A stretch of 64,000 nucleotides of DNA from an uncultured Bacteroidia bacterium. GTDB lineage: Bacteria; Bacteroidota; Bacteroidia; Bacteroidales; UBA932. Below are positions 60,832-64,000 of this stretch, in pieces. Location: positions 54,085-118,084 of the forward strand of contig CACZUR010000003.1 of the NCBI GenBank assembly GCA_902784435.1. Direction: 5' to 3'. Position numbers and translations under genes: made by a program. Every line of letters begins with the position of its first letter. The stretch's first letter is position 1. A model generated the notes under the pieces. The model did no database searches, had not been told where the DNA came from, and saw only the letters and a list, made by a program, of their open reading frames with translations.

Positions 60832-61602
60832 ATGACAGAACACAGATACTGCGTGATCATGGCCGATGGTATCGGCTCTACCCGCCAGTTCCGCCACACC
60901 TATGAGCGTTTCCTGCAGGTAGTCCCCCGGGAGAATATCCTCATCGTTACCTTGGCCCGCTGTGCCGCGGATGCCCGCCGGGAACTGCCGGAGTTGCCGG
61001 AGCGGAACCTCATCCTGGAACCGTCGGCCCGCAAAACGGCCCCCTGCATGGCCCTGGCGGCCTATACGCTGCTGTCCCGGGACCCGGAAGCCGTCATCGT
61101 GGCCAGCCCCTGGGACCTGGTCATCCGGGACGAAGTCCAGTTCGCCGCCACCCTGGGCGAGGCCTTTTCCTATGTGGAGGAGAACGATGTTCTGATGACC
61201 CTTGGTATTGTCCCCAAGTCGCCGGACACCAATTTCGGCTACATTCAGGTGAAGGAAGGCCGCAACGCCCACCTGATGACGGGCCCGCTGCAGGTGAAAA
61301 CCTTCACGGAGAAGCCCCCGCTGGAGCTGGCGGAGGTCTTCGTGCGCACCGGTGAATTCTTCTGGAACAGCGGTATCTTCATCTGGAAGGCCGCTACCAT
61401 CATCTCCGAGATGGAAAAATACCTTCCGGAGGTCACGGAACTGTTCAAGGGCTGGCAGGAACACATCACCGAGCCCGCTTTCATTGAGACGGCCTATGCG
61501 GAATGCCCCAAGATGTCGCTGGACTACGGCGTTATGGAGCGTACCTCCCGCGCCTGGCTGTATCCCGCCCGCTTCGGCTGGGCCGACATAGAGCGGCTGT
61601 AA
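60832..61602 (+). CDS. Degenerate mannose-1-phosphate guanylyltransferase-like protein
   Basis: 256 residues against about 350 for the family. The match is good from HTYERFLQVVPRENILIVT on, with NLILEPSARKTAPCMALAAYTLLSRDPEA, FGYIQVKEG, VKTFTEKPPLELA, GEFFWNSGIFIWKA and MSLDYGVMER. But the nucleotide-binding signature GGxGxRxWPxSRxxxPKQF is gone: the N-terminus jumps from IMADGIGS to RQFRHTYERF. The C-terminus stops at GWADIERL where normal enzymes continue for about 90 residues. Catalysis is unlikely. Either a decayed paralogue or a product of local assembly error. Confidence 0.7.
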   Translation: MTEHRYCVIMADGIGSTRQFRHTYERFLQVVPRENILIVTLARCAADARRELPELPERNLILEPSARKTAPCMALAAYTLLSRDPEAVIVASPWDLVIRDEVQFAATLGEAFSYVEENDVLMTLGIVPKSPDTNFGYIQVKEGRNAHLMTGPLQVKTFTEKPPLELAEVFVRTGEFFWNSGIFIWKAATIISEMEKYLPEVTELFKGWQEHITEPAFIETAYAECPKMSLDYGVMERTSRAWLYPARFGWADIERL

Positions 61603-61633
61603 ATCCCGTTCACATCCACCCTTTAGTTTTCGG

Positions 61634-61666
61634 CAGCTTGTGAAAAAAGCTGTTGAAAACTTTTTG
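61634..61666 (+). terminator. Weak hairpin terminator before the ribosomal operon
   Basis: CAGCTT / AAGCTG around GTGAAAA, followed after 8 nt by TTTTTG, which also forms the -33 element of the next promoter. Confidence 0.4.
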
Positions 61667-61693
61667 TTTTTCAAAGAATTATCCGTATCTTTG
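61662..61693 (+). promoter_or_regulatory. Promoter of the ribosomal protein operon
   Basis: -33 element TTTTG (61662-61666) and -7 box TATCTTTG (61686-61693) with 19 bp between, the best full match in the window; leader about 70 nt. Confidence 0.75.
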
Positions 61694-61766
61694 CGGTCCG
61701 CAATTGTGCCCAAGAGGCCTACAATATGCGTTAAACTATTAAGTAACAATTAATTAACAAACACCA

Positions 61767-62224
61767 ATGCCTGGTTTAATTGGAAAGAAAGTCGGAATGA
61801 TTTCCGTCTTCGGTGCCGACGGGAAGAATATCCCGATGCCGCCGTGCAGCTTGCCTATGACGAAAAGAAAGAGAAACGCACCAGCAAGGCTCTGAAGGGC
61901 CATTTCGAAAAGGCTGGAACTACTCCCAAGAAGAAGCTCGTGGAATTCGCAGCAGACTTCGCCGGAGAGCTCAAGCTGGGTGATATCCTCACCGTCGCAG
62001 ACATCTTCACCGATGTGAAGTTCATCGACGTGGTGGGTACTTCTAAAGGTAAGGGTTTCCAGGGCGTCGTCAAGCGCCACGGATTCGCCGGTGTCGGTGG
62101 TGAGACCCACGGTCAGCACAACCGTCTCCGTCACCCTGGTTCCATGGGTGCATCCTCCTGGCCTTCCCGCGTTTTCCCGGGAATGCGCATGGCTGGTCAC
62201 ATGGGCAACATTCTGGAGGACTAA
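61767..62224 (+). pseudogene. rplC: 50S ribosomal protein L3 gene with two internal deletions
   Basis: L3 is normally about 205 residues. Here [23 protein letters not shown] is in one frame and [24 protein letters not shown] in another, the join being near 61833; about 20 residues of the CTVIEAGP-VV region are missing and the frame shifts by one. A second gap follows [10 protein letters not shown]: the next residues, ILED-stop, look like the true L3 end, so about 34 residues of the C-terminal strand region are missing. The central [15 protein letters not shown] core is intact. Essential single-copy gene, so an assembly or sequencing error is at least as likely as real decay. Confidence 0.8.
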
Positions 62225-62226
62225 TT

Positions 62227-62853
62227 ATGGAATTGAATGTTTTGAAGATTGACGGCACTCAGTCCGGAAAGAAAGTGGTTCTTGACGAAAAGGTGTTCGG
62301 CGTACAGCCCAACGACCACGTCATCTACCTGGACGTTCTCCAGTATCTCGCCGCCCAGCGTCAGGGCACTGCCAAGACCAAGGACCGCAGCGAGGTAGCC
62401 TATTCCACCAAGAAGCTGGGTCGCCAGAAGGGCGGCGGCGGTGCACGCCACGGTTCCCTGAAGGCCGGTATCTTCGTAGGTGGTGGCAATGTGTTCGGCC
62501 CCAAGCCGCGCGACTACCGTTTCAAACTGAACAAGAAAGTCAAGCAGCTCGCACGCGTGAGCGCCCTTTCTTATAAGGCTCAGGAAAACAAGATCGTCAT
62601 TGTGGAACCGTTCGCCATGGACGCTCCCAAGACCAAGGAGTTCAAGAACATCCTGGCCAACATCAAGGCTGGCGACCGCAAGGTCCTGTTTGTTCTCCCC
62701 GAGAACTCTGCCAATATCTTCCTGTCTTCCCGCAATCTGCCTGCCGTGCAGGTGATCACCGTTGACGAGATCAATACCTACGCCATTATGAATGCCCATT
62801 CCCTGGTGCTTGTGGACGGCGTGCAGGACATCCTCGCAGCAAGAGTAAAGTAA
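62227..62853 (+). CDS. rplD: 50S ribosomal protein L4
   Basis: 208 residues, full length. [35 protein letters not shown] is the extended-loop region that lines the exit tunnel. Starts two bases after the L3 stop. In E. coli L4 also represses the S10 operon; not tested here. Confidence 0.97.
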   Translation: MELNVLKIDGTQSGKKVVLDEKVFGVQPNDHVIYLDVLQYLAAQRQGTAKTKDRSEVAYSTKKLGRQKGGGGARHGSLKAGIFVGGGNVFGPKPRDYRFKLNKKVKQLARVSALSYKAQENKIVIVEPFAMDAPKTKEFKNILANIKAGDRKVLFVLPENSANIFLSSRNLPAVQVITVDEINTYAIMNAHSLVLVDGVQDILAARVK

Positions 62854-62858
62854 AGGAG
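62852..62858 (+). promoter_or_regulatory. Shine-Dalgarno site for rplW
   Basis: AAAGGAG eight nt before the ATG at 62867; unusual because most genes here lack such a site. Confidence 0.6.
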
Positions 62859-62866
62859 AAAAGAAA

Positions 62867-63157
62867 ATGGGTATTTTAATTAAGCCAATCGTAACCGAGA
62901 AAATGACGGCTGAGGGCGAAAAGCTCAACCGTTACGGTTTCATCGTGGACCGCAAGGCCAACAAGCTTCAGATTAAGGCCGCTGTGGAGCAGATGTACGG
63001 TGTGTCCGTCGCCGACGTGAACACCCTGAACTACCACGGAAAGCGCAAGCAGCGCTACACCAAGGCCGGTCTTCTGCGCGGTCGTATGAATCACTACAAG
63101 AAGGCCTACGTGACCCTCGCCGGTGAAGACAAGATTGATTTCTACGCTAACATCTAA
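62867..63157 (+). CDS. rplW: 50S ribosomal protein L23
   Basis: 96 residues. ILIKPIVTEKMT opening and VNTLNYHGKRKQRYTKAGLLRGR are typical; L23 sits by the exit tunnel and docks trigger factor and SRP. Order rplD-rplW-rplB as in other bacteria. Confidence 0.97.
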   Translation: MGILIKPIVTEKMTAEGEKLNRYGFIVDRKANKLQIKAAVEQMYGVSVADVNTLNYHGKRKQRYTKAGLLRGRMNHYKKAYVTLAGEDKIDFYANI

Positions 63158-63158
63158 G

Positions 63159-63164
63159 AAGGAG
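63159..63164 (+). promoter_or_regulatory. Shine-Dalgarno site for rplB
   Basis: AAGGAG eight nt before the ATG at 63173. Confidence 0.6.
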
Positions 63165-63172
63165 AATAAACT

Positions 63173-63997
63173 ATGGCAATCAAGAAGTACAAGCCGGTAA
63201 CCCCCGGCCAGCGCAACAAAGCTATCAGCTCCTTCGAAGAAATCACTGCGAAGAAGCCTTACAAGAAGCTCCTCGCTCCCCTGAAGAGCACCGGCGGCCG
63301 CAACAACACCGGTCAGATGACCGTGCGTTACCGTGGCGGCGGCCACAAGAGAATGTATCGTCTGGTGGACTTTGTCCGTAACTACGACGATGTAAAGGCC
63401 ACCGTGCTCACCATCGAGTACGATCCTAACCGCAGCGCCCGCATCGCCCTCATCCAGTACGAGGACGGCCGCAAGAGCTACATCATCGCCGCCAACGGCC
63501 TCAAGGTGGGCCAGGTGGTGGAGAACGGCCCTCAGGCTTCCCCGGATCTGGGCAACTGCCTGCCGCTGGCCAATATCCCCGTAGGTACCCTCGTTCACGC
63601 TATCGAGCTCCGTCCCGGTCAGGGCGCCGCAATGGCCCGTTCCGCCGGCACCTATGCCCAGCTCGCCGCCCGTGAAGGCAACTACGCCATCCTGCGCCTC
63701 CCTTCGGGAGAAACCCGCATGGTTCCCGTGACCTGCCGCGCAACCGTAGGTACCGTTTCCAACCCGGACCATAATCTGGAATCCGACGGTAAGGCCGGCC
63801 GTACCCGTCATCAGGGTCGCCGCCCGCACAACCGTGGTGTTGTGATGAACCCCCACGATCACCCGATGGGTGGTGGTGAAGGCCGCGCTTCCGGTGGACA
63901 TCCGCGTTCCCGTAAGGGTCTGCCTGCAAAGGGCTACAAGACCCGCAACCCGAAGGCCGTGTCCAACAAGTTCATCATTGAAAGACGTAAGAAATAA
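63173..63997 (+). CDS. rplB: 50S ribosomal protein L2
   Basis: 274 residues, complete. [67 protein letters not shown] (peptidyl-transferase His region) and the basic end FIIERRKK. The window ends 3 bases later; rpsS would be expected next. Confidence 0.98.
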   Translation: MAIKKYKPVTPGQRNKAISSFEEITAKKPYKKLLAPLKSTGGRNNTGQMTVRYRGGGHKRMYRLVDFVRNYDDVKATVLTIEYDPNRSARIALIQYEDGRKSYIIAANGLKVGQVVENGPQASPDLGNCLPLANIPVGTLVHAIELRPGQGAAMARSAGTYAQLAAREGNYAILRLPSGETRMVPVTCRATVGTVSNPDHNLESDGKAGRTRHQGRRPHNRGVVMNPHDHPMGGGEGRASGGHPRSRKGLPAKGYKTRNPKAVSNKFIIERRKK

Positions 63998-64000
63998 CGG

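Noticed and set aside
1-64000. tRNA or rRNA genes
   Set aside because: I looked through the intergenic gaps and saw no cloverleaf-type or rRNA-like sequence; none is claimed.

Overview
The window looks like a chromosomal segment of a GC-rich, host- or gut-associated member of the Bacteroidales. Evidence: SusC/SusD-type nutrient uptake genes, a SusR-like regulator, the Bacteroidetes -7 promoter box TAnnTTTG in front of most transcription units, few Shine-Dalgarno sites outside ribosomal genes, a PheS with the CxxC insertion, and the MurA type with Asp in place of the active-site Cys. I cannot name genus or species from sequence alone.

Layout. 0-2.3 kb: end of a beta-propeller (SdiA-regulated-like) protein, then convergent pheS and a small exported protein. 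2.4-12.1 kb: a C69 dipeptidase, then a run with a phosphate/oligophosphate flavour (OprO/P-type porin, lamin-tail lipoprotein, two tandem CYTH-fold proteins, an SLC13 transporter), followed by mgtC and the membrane pyrophosphatase hppA. 12.5-17.1 kb: a tightly overlapping SGNH-SGNH-MBOAT operon for O-acylation of an exported glycan. 17.5-36.2 kb: a starch/maltodextrin utilisation locus: SusR-like regulator, SusC, SusD, a large surface lipoprotein with five CBM26-like repeats, a GH13 lipoprotein, a SusA-like GH13, a separately promoted GH13-GH127 fusion enzyme and a GH31 alpha-glucosidase. 36.4-40.4 kb: rsmA, a DUF3990/HTH toxin-antitoxin pair and a low-GC patch with a frameshifted gene, an orphan prepilin fragment and an outer-membrane protein. 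40.5-48.7 kb: aspS, murB, a TPR-LuxR regulator, two exported proteins, murA, dapF. 48.7-56.8 kb: an almost complete aspartate-to-meso-DAP/lysine and homoserine set (a dapC-like aminotransferase, dapA, dapD, asd, dapE, dapB, thrA). 57.1-61.6 kb: dacA (c-di-AMP), mutS2, yraN, a degenerate mannose-1-phosphate guanylyltransferase. 61.8-64 kb: start of a ribosomal protein operon (a broken rplC, then intact rplD, rplW, rplB).

How the parts work together. The starch locus binds alpha-glucan at the surface (SusD, CBM26 protein), cuts it (GH13 lipoprotein), imports it (SusC) and finishes it in the periplasm (SusA-like, GH31); the fusion enzyme adds a GH127-clan activity unexpected in a starch locus. 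The mur and dap genes together supply peptidoglycan precursors.

Non-coding structure is unusually rich. Three layers stand out: (1) palindromic elements with GTCAT...ATC ends that sit in frame inside rsmA, murB (twice), dapF (twice), the dap aminotransferase, dapE and the MBOAT gene, one of them expanded into a 30-bp minisatellite; (2) a family of intercistronic hairpins whose arms differ but always pair, four of them placed 27-43 nt upstream of murB, dapF, asd and dapB; (3) three intergenic arrays (21-, 84- and 53-bp periods) built from short motifs in both orientations. At least eight promoters sit only 5-8 nt from a start codon, implying leaderless mRNAs. The 60.8-62.2 kb stretch carries several deletion-like junctions in two neighbouring genes and may be an assembly problem.
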